Assembly: GCA_949825045.1 (NCBI GenBank)
Contig: OX463836.1
Location: 11,115,829 to 11,179,828 of the forward strand
DNA: 64,000 bases
Direction of reading: 5' to 3'
Source of the DNA: Argyresthia goedartella
Taxonomy: Eukaryota > Arthropoda > Insecta > Lepidoptera > Argyresthiidae
Part shown: positions 50,492 to 61,864 of the stretch, piece after piece
Layout of the letters: every line of letters starts with the position of its first letter
Numbering within the stretch: position 1 is the stretch's first letter
The notes under the pieces: model-generated
Told to the model about the DNA's origin: nothing
Database searches by the model: none
What the model saw: only the letters and a program-made list of their open reading frames with translations
Program-made: the position numbers and the translations under genes

Positions 50492-52746
50492 ATGTAGTGA
50501 ATAATCCTTTCCTTTCGTATTTTCTCGGAAATGTTCGTTTTTGTCTTCCTACTTCACCGCACTCAGTACCCATCGAGACAACGTAGGGAACGGTCGCATT
50601 GCAAGAGGAAGTATCTATATAGAGTAGTTAATACCACAGAAATATTTTGTTGATATTTATGTTAGATTTTGTGATAAACTTCATGGACTCGTGTATTAAT
50701 GCAGGCCACCTATTTTTTATTTTTTTTTTGACTTTACATTTCGCTCTTGTCTGTCATTTTTGTAAATAATAAACATTGATTTTATTCGATCCACATTAAC
50801 AATTTATAACAGACATGCCGAAAGCACTAAGAAAAGGGAAACGTTTAGATCGGCAAGCCTGCGAAGTTATTTTCAATATTTATTTATATTTCTTAACTGA
50901 AAATGATAAATTCAAACATACCAACTATACTGCTTACTTTTGTAAAGTCCAAAAACGAGTTTCGGAGGCCAGTGGAATTTCTCAACGAACAGTAAATAAA
51001 ATATTGCAAAAAGAATACATAAATCAATCCACCTCCAATAGTCCGAAGTCGGCAAAGTTGGGTAGACCTAATAAATTATTTTGTCTAGGTCTTGACGATT
51101 TTGACTACAACGTTATACGCCGATTAGTGTATAATTTCCATTTGATATACAAACAAGTACCTACAATTAAAGCCCTGAAGTCCAAGTTATCCGAAGCCAA
51201 AACTTTTAAGGGATGTGACTTTACGCTAAGAAAAATTCTTAGAAAAATGGGATTTAGGTATAAAAAAGTTGAAAACAACAGAAAATTACTTATCGAGAAA
51301 GATGATGTTCGTTTAAAAAGAGTAAAGTTTTTAGCCGCGATAAAAAAGTACAGATTGCAAGGGAGAGAGATTGTTTATATGGATGAAACATACATCCATA
51401 CCTCACATTTGGCAGGTAAAAGCTGGGCTGACTCGTCAGAAAACGGAGTGAAACAGTTAATTTCTAAAGGACAACGTCTTATAATAGTGCACGCTGGTAG
51501 TAGAAAGGGGTTTATACCTGGGGCATTGTTAATGTATCAGTCTACTGATAAAACAGGTGACTATCACAACGCGATGAACAATGAAACTATGAAAAATGGC
51601 TTCGTAATCAACTCATTCCAAACTTAGCTCCACATTCGGTACTAATAGTAGATAATGCTGCATATCATAAGTACGTAGAAAAACCTCCTAATTCAAATAC
51701 CAGGAAGCAAGACATTATTGATTGGCTATCCAAACATAACGTTCCGATTGATCCGTCATTAACAAGACTTGAAATATATGAAATTATTTGCAAGTACAAA
51801 CAAGACTGTAGAATACTCTATAGATAAACTTATGAACGAATATGGACACAGCGTACTAAGATTGCCACCATATCATCCTGATTTCAATCCGATTGAAAAC
51901 ATATGGTCTCAAATAAAGGGATACGTATCCAAAAGAAACATCAGTATGAATATGACTACTGTGAAACAATTGGTACAGGAAAAGGTTAATATGATTGGTT
52001 CCGATGTTTGGGCCAAAGTATGTGACCACGCCATCAAATGCGAAAACGAGTACTGAAAACACGAACCTGAGTTGGAAAATTATATGGCTAGTTTTGTAAT
52101 CACCGTTTATGAAAACTCTGACGATGATACACCAGAAAATAGTTCTGATTCTGACTGTGATATGGAAGTTGGAAGTATTGCTTCGCATCACACTGTCCAC
52201 CCCGCTCCTCCTCCTCTTATCCCGCTGTCATAATCGAAGTCGTTCATCCAATCAGAAAATCATATTTATTTATATTAATTTCTCTGCTGGTTTGTTTTGT
52301 TTTATGTTGAGGTGTCTTTTTTGTTATGTCATAGTATTTTTAATTAATTACAAAAATTTATTGTTATAAAAAAGGTCTGCAAAATCCTACTGTAGTTTTG
52401 ACTTATAGTTAGACTTTTGGGGTTCCAATCCTTATAGAATCATTAGATCATCCCAACCGGAATTTGGTTTTTATCAGTGCGTTTTATTGAAATAAAACGT
52501 CCTCAGTAACTAGTTATATTTTTGTTTACCTAACGAATTCTTTATATGATAGAATCATGGTGGTTTTAACATCTCAGTGTAATATACGTCAAACGGGCAA
52601 TTTGAGATTTGACATTGATAAATAAAGTATGCGATTTATTTGATACCTACACGTAATTTAATAATAATTCATAGACACATCGGCACCATTCGGGTGTTAT
52701 CGTTGTTCCGAGTTTTGCCGATAGGAAAGGATTATTCACTACATCC
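50492..52746 (+). mobile_element. Long-spacing Tc1/mariner-like transposon (DD~80E)
   Basis: Terminal inverted repeats: GATGTAGTGAATAATCCTTT (50494) continuing CCTTTCG on the left, and on the right the complement of the same word with CCTATCG (to 52742). TA dinucleotides lie just outside, compatible with the TA target of this superfamily. A single transposase gene occupies the middle. Length 2.25 kb. Two relics of related transposases are at 12735-13240 and 13850-15370. Confidence 0.83.
50815..52231 (+). pseudogene. DD~80E Tc1/mariner-like transposase, two frameshifts and a stop
   Basis: Starts at ATG 50815 (MPKALRKGKRLDRQ), with a helix-turn-helix-type N-terminus (RVSEASGISQRTVNKILQK). A second helical region, KILRKMGFRYKK, precedes the DDE core: first Asp D190 in IVYMDETYIH. 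After ETMK one base is lost in an A run (51592-51597). The next frame has LIVDNAAYHKYVEK with the second Asp (51651-51653). An extra base near 51800-51820 restores the first frame for LRLPPYHPDFNPIENIW with Glu at 51895-51897. The gap between the second Asp and Glu is about 80 residues, whereas Tc1 has 34. TGA at 52054 stands where relatives have Trp; an open acidic tail (NSDDDTPENSSDSDCDM) follows to 52231. Confidence 0.87.
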
Positions 52747-53799
52747 AATCTATTGACTTTTCACGAAAATAGTTTAGTCTATTTCACTCACTCTCATGGT
52801 CTGAATAAATCCTCTTTACTAATCCGTCTCCTACTTCGAAGAGTTCAAACTTGGTATGTTTTGAAAATATTTCTTGGATTTAAAAAAAGGTAAAAGTGTA
52901 GTATATTTTTCAAATCAGCTCATGAAGCCCTTTAATTTGATAACCCACACGATAGGTTTCAGAAGAAAAAAAAACAACCAAAAATTTTTATGACGTCATA
53001 AAAGGGGAAACTCGAGAAAAGCTCTTGACAAAAAAAACTTTTAATTCAAGGATCACGTGCGCCAAGTTTTGTGAGGATCGCTTGAAAACTGTGCCCCCTA
53101 GACCGGAACTTACAGACACAGAGACATAGAGACAGACGAAAGCAAAATCGGCCTCCTATCTTGTCGAAATAGAGCCCTTCGCTCGCTTCGCTCGCTCGGT
53201 CAATCAGGGCAAGTTCTTATCCCATCGCCGGATAATAGAGGGTCACTTGCTACAACCCGTTAACCCGGAACTAAAATGTAACTTGATAAAACTGATAGTT
53301 AAATTATAGTGAGAAACGGAATGAAATTCTACCGAGCCCGCCACAGCAATCTGTTTGTTTGTTTAGTTATTCAATGGTTTATGTGATCTGTATAGCTCTA
53401 CACCTGTTGGACTATAATAAATAAATCAAATAATTCTGAACAATGAATCAGGTCGCAACAGAAATGGCACAGAATACGTCATTCATATCATTAGCCTGCT
53501 TGCCGTCCGCCTCCCTTGTCGATAGCGTGATAATATCAACGCCAAATGAGTCAGCCGCACTACGTATTAACTAACCCAATAAATAATAATCGATATATTT
53601 GTGGTGTAAGAGACAAAAATTATGTTGGATAACAGATTATTTACTAGCACTAGACTTAGGCTCGATTGCGCCAAAACGTTGACCTGGAGCTACGGACTAT
53701 TGACCCTTCGGCAAAAAAACATCAGTAAGGACTGTTTATAGTTCATTCGCGTTAGGAATGCTGTGACGTAACCAATCGGGGGGGTTATTACAACGTCTT
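52747..53799. other. Interspersed repeat-like sequence, no gene
   Basis: 52950-53230 has the look of an interspersed insect repeat (GGATCACGTGCGCCAAGTTTT, then CTTACAGACACAGAGACATAG, and CCTTCGCTCGCTTCGCTCGC), seen once in the window. The rest is unassigned. Confidence 0.4.
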
Positions 53800-54950
53800 T
53801 TGCCGGTTCAGATTAGGAACCTAAACTGAAGATGACTATTCTGCTAGTCGTCGTTCTGTTATGTGTGAGAGGTTTGGGTTCTGTTCTATAAACGTTGCCT
53901 GCATTTTTTTCGTTAGGCTGTTTTGTTCGTTTCTTGTTATGTGACTGTGTAATAAATTTTCATGACATTTTCATTCAGTTCAGTAGGCCATCGCATTCTT
54001 GTGGTATGACTTGTTAGTGTAGGTGTTTGTGAGCGGAACCTAGGCCTGTTCTCAGAGTTTGATTGTGATTGTGAAATGATTTGTTGTCTTTAGTTCTGTG
54101 TGTGTTGTGTTGCTAGGGTGGTTTTTACTTCTACTTGGATTTGATCTAGAGTTTTTCGGAAAGGAGTTTATTGTGGATAATTGTTCTACGTTGATCGCCT
54201 ACTCTCTGTCTGGACACTACTATATTAGGGAAATTCCATGAGAAATCTTCGTGGACATGTTGTAAATATGAGTTTTTGTTGATGGTTTCCAATGATGTAG
54301 CGTTGAGATAAGCACGCCAGATGGTTTTGTTCATTTCGGATGTCCATCTGATTCTCATGCTATTTTTGTTGCCATTAGTGGGTGCAGGATGGTTGGCACT
54401 TGCCTCCAGCACAACATCTAATGCTTGGGGTTGATGATGTTGATGTTGGTGCTAAATAGAAGGTATGTGGTGATGATGGTGGAGATGAAAATAATGAAAT
54501 TAATGATGTAGGTAATTTAGCGAGGTCTGCTGCTATAAACTGTGTGGGGAGATTCCCATCGAGATCCTGCCTACCCAGAATCTCGCTTCCGGTGCCAGTA
54601 CCATGGCACTCAACACCGGGTACATTTGTACCCCGGACCACTCGCCGCCGGAGGCTACCTACAACCTTCTTCCCGACAATGTCGGGACCCTCATGAGGAC
54701 TCATATTTTTTAACACGTCTATGGGTTATCCCTTTTCCCTGGGAAGGAGGTTTGGGTTCCTTTTTTTGGAGAAGGGGTGGTATGCCAAGCTGGTACAGGC
54801 GTAGGAATGTCTCCTGTGTAAGGGTGTATCGTCAAAGTGTTCGGACTAATTTTGTTTCAGTTCCCCATAAGCCCTCCACCACGTCAAGGTGGTTCCCTCG
54901 GGGGGCTTTTATTATTATTATTATTATATACTTATCTAAATTAATCGCTG
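53800..54950 (-). pseudogene. LINE 5' region with duplicated RW-type domain
   Basis: Sense strand, right to left. The putative 5' end is near 54930 with a GGAACCACCTTGACGTGGTGG hairpin. A Pro/Ser-rich frame follows (LGRQDLDGNLPTQFIAADL, to 54375), then MRIRWTSEMNKTIWRAYLNA and FPNIVVSRQRVGDQRRTI (54412-54146). A further frame, MRWPTELNENVMKIYYTVT with YRKKMQATFIEQNP and ERRLAEQ, lies at about 53990-53830. Two copies of an RW-E-N...Y...QR-DQ type domain in tandem are known to me from N-termini of some lepidopteran LINE polyproteins; the clade is uncertain. The element stops here with no RT, so unlike most LINE fragments it has lost its 3' part. Confidence 0.55.
54913..54931. repeat. (ATT)n microsatellite
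   Basis: TATTATTATTATTATTATA directly beside the LINE 5' region. Confidence 0.8.
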
Positions 54951-55934
54951 TACGTTAGTCTTACTAAATGTCTAAAATTTTCCTATTGGTTTGTATAATT
55001 CCTATATGGTTTTATCCTCCTCAGTCCAGAGCAGGTTAAGATTAAAATTAAATTACGAAAAAAGCTAATAAATAGCCAAAAAATCGATTTTTTTTTTATC
55101 GGAAATTAATCCTTTCTCGCTAGATGGCTTTGGTAGCCATAGACCTAGCATCGCTCAAACTCCTTCGTCGTTGACTAATTAATTTACTATATTCAACCTC
55201 TTTGTTGGTAGTGGAACTTATGTTTGACTGTGCGATGCATAAAGTTTGTAAGCAAAGAGTTTCGTTATGTGAGGCCGTGCGTATATTATCCTCAACAACG
55301 AGCCGATAATGTCGATATGGATTCCAGAAATCTATGAAGAAGGTGCCTCTAAAATGTTAAACGAATAGTTAAATAAATTTATAAGTATTTCCATGGAAAA
55401 GAGCTACCTCAGAGTTTATTGTGGTTTCTTCTCTGAGAAGTATCTGGTTTTGGGAGGTACACCTGTAGTACGCCTAGTATCAAATCAATGACGTGCTCTA
55501 AGATATATTTAATTATCCAACAGAATTTAAAATATTTTGATCGAATTTGACATGATATCATTCCAAGATTACGTGTTGTATTGTAGCAGAATAAGTGAAC
55601 CATATATTCCGCTATTCTGCACTAGTGATGGCTACAGGTCAGGTTCAATATTTAATCTGGGTCGTGCTCATTTCGCTCAGTGTTGGTTTAGGAGCGATAT
55701 TGCATTAGTACAGTGGGGATCAGTAATGTTATAAGTAATTCATAATTTCTTTTTTCTAAATAATATTCTTAGAATACGTCTTTTTTGCCTCTTTTTTAGA
55801 TCTCTTCAAATTCGAATTCTATTACAATAATTTGGTACACAAATATTCATCAAAAGTGATTGGGAAAAGGCAGACTATCCACCTCAGTGCATCGGCCCTT
55901 CCTTCCCTATATTTTGTCTTATTATGATATAGTT
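54951..55934. other. No gene seen
   Basis: Unassigned. Short open frames at 55409-55603 and 55537-55734 overlap on opposite strands and show no domain. Confidence 0.4.
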
Positions 55935-57209
55935 CTTTTTTTTATTTATTTATTTACTGGTATCTTATTACAAACAGAGTTTAATATTCTTGACCACCAC
56001 TTAAACCACTGAGGTTTGTGTGTGGTGTTATCTACTCCTTATACAGTATTTATGTTTATGTACGCATAGATGCTAAATATGTAGGTATAATTCAAATACA
56101 AACTGTTGGCTATATATATTCTAGTTTTCGGCTATAGAGTGTGCATTTCTCAAGTAGTATTTACCCCTTGTAATTTTGAACGAAAATAAGATTTAAGTTT
56201 GTGTTTAATGTTTGTCTGTGTGATCGAGTTTAAGGTTTGCGTAGGTAAGTTGTTAATCAAGCGCGGAATCATGTAGGAGCTCGTCCGCTCGCCGTAGGTA
56301 TTATTTGCACGCACAGTAACCAGTTTGTTCTGTGCCATGCGTCTGGTCATTACAGGATGGTTTATTTTTAAACGATATTTTTTACAGAAAAGTTGTTCTT
56401 TAAGCAGGCAATAATTAACTTTGTGTGTTATTGGAAGAACTCCACAGTGTTTATATAGTTGGACATCATCATTCTCATATTTGTTTTTCAGTCTCGGTGA
56501 TACAATTAATTTCAGGATCCTAGTTTGTAGCTTTAATATGGAATTCAGGTAAGTAGTATAAGTACGGCCGTAGCTAGATAGCCCATACGTAATTATAGAA
56601 TCGCCTAGTGCGTTATACAGCATTAGCCGGATTGGGTATGGTAAACGGTCCTTTACGATCCAGAAAGATGCCAGGAGTGACCTCAGCTTACTACAAACAC
56701 GTTCAACATGTGGACCCCAGTTGAACCTATTGTCAATCACCAGGCCCAGATACACATGAGTGTCTACGATTTCTATTGGGCCGCAGTCGCAATATCCATC
56801 GTCACACCCTCTGTGCATGCAGGCATGGGAATGAGCAACAATGTCAACCTGTGTCATGTCTCTACAGTAGGGTGATTTGATGTGTAGTAGTTTCGTCTTC
56901 TGGGCGTTGAGGACCAATCCCGCGTCATGACACCATTTAGACAGTCTGTCGAAGTCTGCCTGTAGTTTATTTTTAGCGACATTAGGATCTTTGTCGGCTA
57001 TGATTAGGCAGGTGTCATCTGCAAACTGGTAGGTGGTGCAGTGCTTCATCGGGTAGCTCATATCGTTGACGTACGTGAGGAAGTGCAGTGGGCCTAGGAC
57101 TGACCCTTGGGCTGTGCCTTGGCTAGTTGGGATGTCGTCACTGAGCGCGTTGCAGATTTTCACATTATATTTTCGTCCTTGGAGGTAGTTTAAGCACCAT
57201 TGCTTGACA
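55935..57209 (-). pseudogene. 5'-truncated LINE: reverse transcriptase with intact FADD
   Basis: The open minus frame 57241-56150 is uninterrupted (363 codons), but its first 10 or so codons come from the neighbouring SINE; LINE sequence starts near 57209 with VKQWCLNYLQGRKYNVKICN. Then comes motif B TAQGSVLGPLHFLTY, motif C YQFADDTCLI (intact), LVLNAQKTKLLH, a Cys/His cluster CMHRGCDDGYCDCGPIE (unusual insertion), YLGLVIDNRFNWGPH, and C-terminal ERTSSYMIPRLINNLPTQ. Motif A and the endonuclease are lost by truncation. The A-rich tail on the sense strand is near 55950-55935. A recent-looking but dead fragment. Confidence 0.83.
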
Positions 57210-57402
57210 GGACATAAACTTTTATATAAAGGCACATACATTGCTTATCGCCCCACACGACACCCTGTGTCGTGGCTACCAGAAACAGCGACGTCACACA
57301 CATATAAACATCCAAGACCTGGGATTTTTGCCTTCAGCCGGGGATTGAACCCGGGACCTTTCGCATGGTAGGCAGAGCAACCGCTGCGCCACAGAGATCG
57401 TC
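57210..57402 (-). repeat. SINE family 1 copy
   Basis: Minus strand: head GACGATCTCTGTGGCGCAGC and GGTTCAATCCCCGGCTG, core TCGCTGTTTCTGGTAGCCAC, and tail GTATGTGCCTTTATATAAAAG. It abuts the truncated 5' end of the LINE, so either the SINE inserted there or the LINE 5' junction recombined. Confidence 0.85.
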
Positions 57403-57444
57403 AACAATTATCTGGATTTTCAGTTTTTGCAAATTACTCAAAAT

Positions 57445-57535
57445 GCCGGAGATATAGGATTACAAAGTTACTGGTGCGGCTACTTTCATACTCCATGTAC
57501 GTAACCAGGTGCATTTATAAGTTTGCACGTGGTAT
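57445..57535. repeat. Short interspersed repeat F
   Basis: TACTGGTGCGGCTACTTTCA and GTAACCAGGTGCATTTATAAG, as at 21431-21495. Confidence 0.6.
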
Positions 57536-57581
57536 TGAAAGAAATGCAGTCGTGTTATTTGTTTTTAAATAATTTCACTTA

Positions 57582-57621
57582 TTACTACGCGACCAACACA
57601 ACTGTGTTGGTCACGTAGTAA
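57582..57621. repeat. 19-bp hairpin
   Basis: TTACTACGCGACCAACACA and TGTGTTGGTCACGTAGTAA around AC, with one mismatch (C against T at one pair). Confidence 0.9.
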
Positions 57622-57656
57622 AAAAAATATTTGGCTAACTCGGGAGTAAGATATAA

Positions 57657-57809
57657 TAAGATATATATGTCACCGTAAGATTGTCAAAACTGTTAGATGA
57701 TATGCTAACGTTTTTTTCCCTCGTTATTTTGTCAACTATCGACAAATAGTAAACTGTAGCGTACTGTTTAAGATATGACGCGTTAGTGGATAAACTAACG
57801 GTTAAAACC
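57657..57809 (+). mobile_element. MITE family D copy 2, left half
   Basis: Starts TATATATGTCACCGTAAGAT, runs through GTCAAAACTGTTAGATGATA and the subterminal CGTTAGTGGATAAACTAACG, and ends GGTTAAAACC where the inserted element begins. It matches the first half of 4346-3962. Confidence 0.82.
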
Positions 57810-59443
57810 ACAGATATCGAGATATAGGCCCTTGGCGCTAAGCTTGCATCGGAACCAGTGTCGCCGAAAATTAAGAACACGCACACATCTACACCACTCA
57901 TACATCAATCCTTTCGCATTTATTGGTCAGTGCAATGTCATGCACCTATCGTCCGAACACACCCACACTACCGCAGGTACACTAGCTAGCCGAGCTAGTG
58001 CTGGGACATTGCAAGGACAGCGTGTTTCATCAATCCATTATAATTTATAGACAGTGGTATTTATGCCGGGTTATATAAATAAAATAATACTTTGTTTGTT
58101 ACTATGACATATTTATTTTACAAGAAATACCTATTACTATATTTACAGGCTGCAACACATACGGGGTGCCAAGCCTAAAAAGGATTGCTTGGGACATGAT
58201 TTTGAACAACTTTCTCAATGTATCTGATTTGATCAGAGAAACGTTATTTTTTACTTCCCCATACAAATCAGCTGACCGCTCGGCCCAAAATGTACTGCAA
58301 AGTGAAAAATAATGTTGCTCTGATGAAATCGTTTTAATAGAGAAGGATGTTCAGATTGATGTCTTAACAACCGCCTTTCGGCATATATACCCTTTCTGTA
58401 TAATCCTGTACAGTACAATACTACCTATTGACAAGAAAAATGTAAATATTTATTAAGAACTTGGCGTTTTGACAATTTAGACGTAGCATTTTTTGCTAAT
58501 TAATGCAGTCTGATATTAGTATATCTTCTCATTAGAGCTTTGATTAGTAATATTAGATGATTACCCAATGGGTTTAGTTCGAGTTGGTAAAAAATCTATT
58601 TCTTTCCATCGATTCAAAAACATAATTCTCACTATCGCTATTCCCATCACTATACGTCGTCTCTGCGTGCGTGTGACAGTTCGCCTCCGTACCTCGATGC
58701 ATATTTACTTTAGTATTTAGATAAGTGTGAAATATTCATTGCGTGTTAGCTTGGCAATTCATAGTGAAATTAAGATACAAAACAAGCAATGGATAATAAA
58801 CCTAGCGAGAACAAAAAGAAAACATTGTCACTTTAATGATCAACTCGTGAAGAATTTTCGGTGAATGATTTATTTCCGTAAAAATGTTTATTACTAGTGT
58901 TTTAAGTAGAAATAATAGTTGGAATGAGACTTACAAGTGATATGTTACACCGCCGCTCTTGGAGTTCACAATCCCGCTTCTATTTTTGCACATGAGTATT
59001 GCACAGGTCGGCATTTTTGAAAAACAGCGGAAATGAATTCGTCACTGCGGTCACCGGGCGACTACCGAGAATTTTTAATATGAAGACTATCGGGGCTACT
59101 AGGTGTTACCGACAGCCCCCTTTGCAGAGCCTGCTTGGAGGCAGAAGAAACGGCAGCTCACGTCCTCATGGAGTGCACAGGAGTAGCGGACTACAGGGCT
59201 AAACACCTCGGTCAATCGAGGGACCTTCCAGGGATAGCCGGTAACGTAAAGGGCCTGCTGGCGTTCCTGGAGGAGTTGGGTTGGCTCGAATGATATCGCA
59301 TTCCCACCCACACGCAGAATAGGCGCTTTCGTCGTCGAGTTGCGGAAACCAGCCCGTCTTACAATTGACAATTGACAATTGACTATCGGGGCTAGAATTT
59401 GTTCGCACGTGCAACGCCCCTCAACCTATCTCTCCATATCTGT
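57810..59443. mobile_element. TIR element inserted in MITE D
   Basis: 1634 bp between two copies of GGTTAAAACC (57800-57809 and 59444-59453). The ends are inverted repeats: ACAGATATCGAGATATAGG on the left and ACAGATATGGAGAGATAGG complemented on the right (17 of 19). The bases next to the junction are themselves symmetrical, so the duplication can be 6, 8 or 10 bp. Eight would fit hAT and 9-11 Mutator-like elements. No transposase. It contains a LINE tail at 59099-59390 and otherwise unassigned sequence, including a TATATAAATA word at 58070 and a 15-codon ORF at 58791. Confidence 0.83.
59099..59390 (+). pseudogene. LINE C-terminal fragment with CCHC-like motif
   Basis: Frame 59099-59293: LGVTDSPLCRACLEAEETAA, HVLMECTGVADYR, then LLAFLEELGWLE and TGA. 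The C-x2-C...H-x4-C spacing (CRAC, HVLMEC) is the usual C-terminal zinc motif of I/R1/Jockey-type LINE polyproteins. A short 3' UTR ends with ACAATTG heptamers (59366-59390). Strongly 5'-truncated. Confidence 0.75.
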
Positions 59444-59680
59444 GGTTAAAACCGTTAAATAGTAAACTGGTTTAAACTTGAATTGCAAACGAAATACCAG
59501 GGCGAACACTGCGGTAGCTTAGGTGAAGACTAGAGGGGGCGAGCGCAGGGAAGCCTCCGAATGGTCTTCGTGTTAGGTTGACATGTAAGAACAAAAGAAA
59601 CGTAAATTATAAACCATGTCGGGCTGGTTTACTATTTGTCTATAGTTGATCAACTAACGCGTCTTACGGTGACATTTATA
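59444..59680 (+). mobile_element. MITE family D copy 2, right half
   Basis: Starts GGTTAAAACCGTTAAATAG, then CTGCGGTAGCTTAGGTGAAG (59508-59527), hairpin GGGGGCGAGCGCAGGGAAG, TGTTAGGTTGACATGTAAG, the palindromic TAGTTGATCAACTAACGCG, and the end CTTACGGTGACATTTATATA. It completes the element begun at 57657. Confidence 0.82.
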
Positions 59681-61864
59681 TATCACTTGTCGTCAACTAA
59701 ATACTAGTTATATCCCAGCGATATCAATCACATCTCACTCCCCAAACGAATCTCGCTCTCTCCTATAGCAAAGCAAATACAAAAGTCTGACTCACTCAAA
59801 CACGGCTGAGTGGAACCTAACAAAACAGACGTTTTTCAGTTTTGAAATATCACTCTTAGGCGAAAAGCAACCTAATTACCATCATTTGGTCCTATCTCGA
59901 GCCGGATATCTAGGAGTGGCTTTCAAATTTCTTTCGACTTATCGACTCAGTAAACAAATAAGAGCCGTGTGAGATATTAGAGTAAGAAAAATGTGGGAGT
60001 TATAGAGGTTATGATAAGCCATATATTGTAAAGAGTGAGATATGATGCAGATATAATTTGTCACCGAGATTAAAGATATTTACTCCCTATAAAGACACAC
60101 TTTGCGGAGTGGCGTTTGTGTTGCCGGACCGAACGGACTTGTCTATAGACCTCTGACATCTTGCAAACGCATTTAAACAAACAATAGTTTACAACCCGGC
60201 GCGCGCCTTTGTTCTGTCTCTGGTTTCTCGCGTTTCGGAGATTTTGTATCAGCGAGATGATATGAGAGTGTCTAATATAGCTACAAGTGTTAAAGTAGAG
60301 CGCGAAAAGTGTAAATTAGATAGGTTCTGAGCTGCGCCCTATCAGATAATAGCCTACGCCACGCTGCTGTGACAATACGTGTACAATATTGTGTACGACA
60401 ATAGGTGCACATAGCTGAGACAACTCAACGAGTGTTGCCTGGTGAGCCCGTTCCTATTCAGTGTTCTAACGCATGCAACCAATATTTATCTCCACAGACG
60501 AATCTACTAGAAGAGACCACGAGTTTACGTCTCACGCAATACATAACAGTACTCCCTAACGACGCGCCGTTATCCTGGAGTATGAACCGACCCTATCCAG
60601 CACATTAGGTGTGTCATGACTACTGATGACACTGGGATATCTCCTCAGCAATAACCTAACCTTATCAATGAATTGCTTTCTCCGGACACACAAACTCTAA
60701 CCCATAAAATTAAGCTCTCTCCACAGCAACAACCTGGGATACAGACTTATTTCATTTCATCACATACATACGTGGTGCTTGATACATCATCATAAATACT
60801 AAGTCAATAGAAACTAGAGTTGCGCAACGGGTCGTGGTGTTATCCACCCCAAGAGGCAGGTCCTTTCATGCACTTCCTGCAGGCACGTGAATAAGGACAC
60901 TAAAACCCAAACAATACCGGACAGAAAAAGTTAAACAAAAGAGATAAATTACGACAAAAACATTCCTCAAACTAACACAGCAACAAAACGGCGAAGCAAA
61001 TACGTATTTTTTGTGCAACAAGCCCCTTATCTGGACAACGAGCTAAGGAAAAACGAATTCTAACGAGCAATAAACAATAGGGCCCCGTACAGGGACTGAA
61101 CCTCGACCCGTGTCACGGACCTCACTATTACGCACTAATGAAGTGAATTGAAGTAGGTGATATCAGTGCAAAGAGTCTCACTAGCTGAGCAATAACCTGG
61201 TGAGATTGCTCCGATTAAGATAGCCCTATCTCAGATAAAACAGAAAAACTAACTTTATATCTGGCAGGTAACATCCTTCGTAATGCTGGTTACCATTTCA
61301 TAAACAGATACCACTCTCGCTCCAAATTACTACGTCAACTCTAAACTATTCCATAGGCATAGTCCCGTACAAATAGGTAGGTGATAGGTATACGAAAATA
61401 CAAAACTAGGCAGGAACCTACCCAAGCACAATAAAACAAAACTAAACTATTTGCCACCATCCGGTCCAACCAGCCCATCTGGACCTGTTACAAAAATAAA
61501 ATAAAATAAACAATAATGCAAGCCTACTGCATATTCTGAGAAAAAGCGAGTAAAAGCCAACACTTGCACATCATAAAAGGATCATTTTACCATCTTACAG
61601 AAAACAGGCAATTAACGAAAGGCAGCTGACGAACAATAACAAAAATAAAATCAAAGACTCTTTATCCTAAGCGGGTCTCTCTCACGCCTATTTTATAGCT
61701 TCCAGGCCCAGCCTCCAATTCTCTTTGAAAATACCGAGAATAAGTGCGCAAAGATACGCACAAACTTTGACAGTCACAACCCGTACCATTAACAATAGGT
61801 ACGTAGGTAGTTCAAATTAATCAAATTAGCTCTAAGTTCTTTCTTTCAACAACATTCCAAAAAG
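59681..61864. other. No gene recognised; possible LINE 5' region
   Basis: 2.2 kb with no convincing ORF on either strand. Its right part (about 60100-61864) may be the 5' UTR or a decayed first ORF of the OTU-bearing LINE that follows, because no other element boundary is visible before 61865. That is only a guess. Confidence 0.35.

Noticed and set aside
53150..53205. GC-rich CTTCGCTCGCTTCGCTCGC as a terminator or regulatory hairpin
   Set aside because: It is a simple repeated word inside interspersed-repeat-like sequence; no independent support.
58791..58838. Short ORF MDNKPSENKKKTLSL as first exon of a host gene
   Set aside because: Only 15 codons, inside a TIR element, with no splice-donor context that can be defended.
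60405..60608. Possible first ORF of the OTU-bearing LINE
   Set aside because: 67 codons without recognisable motif; about 1.2 kb from the OTU start with stops in between.
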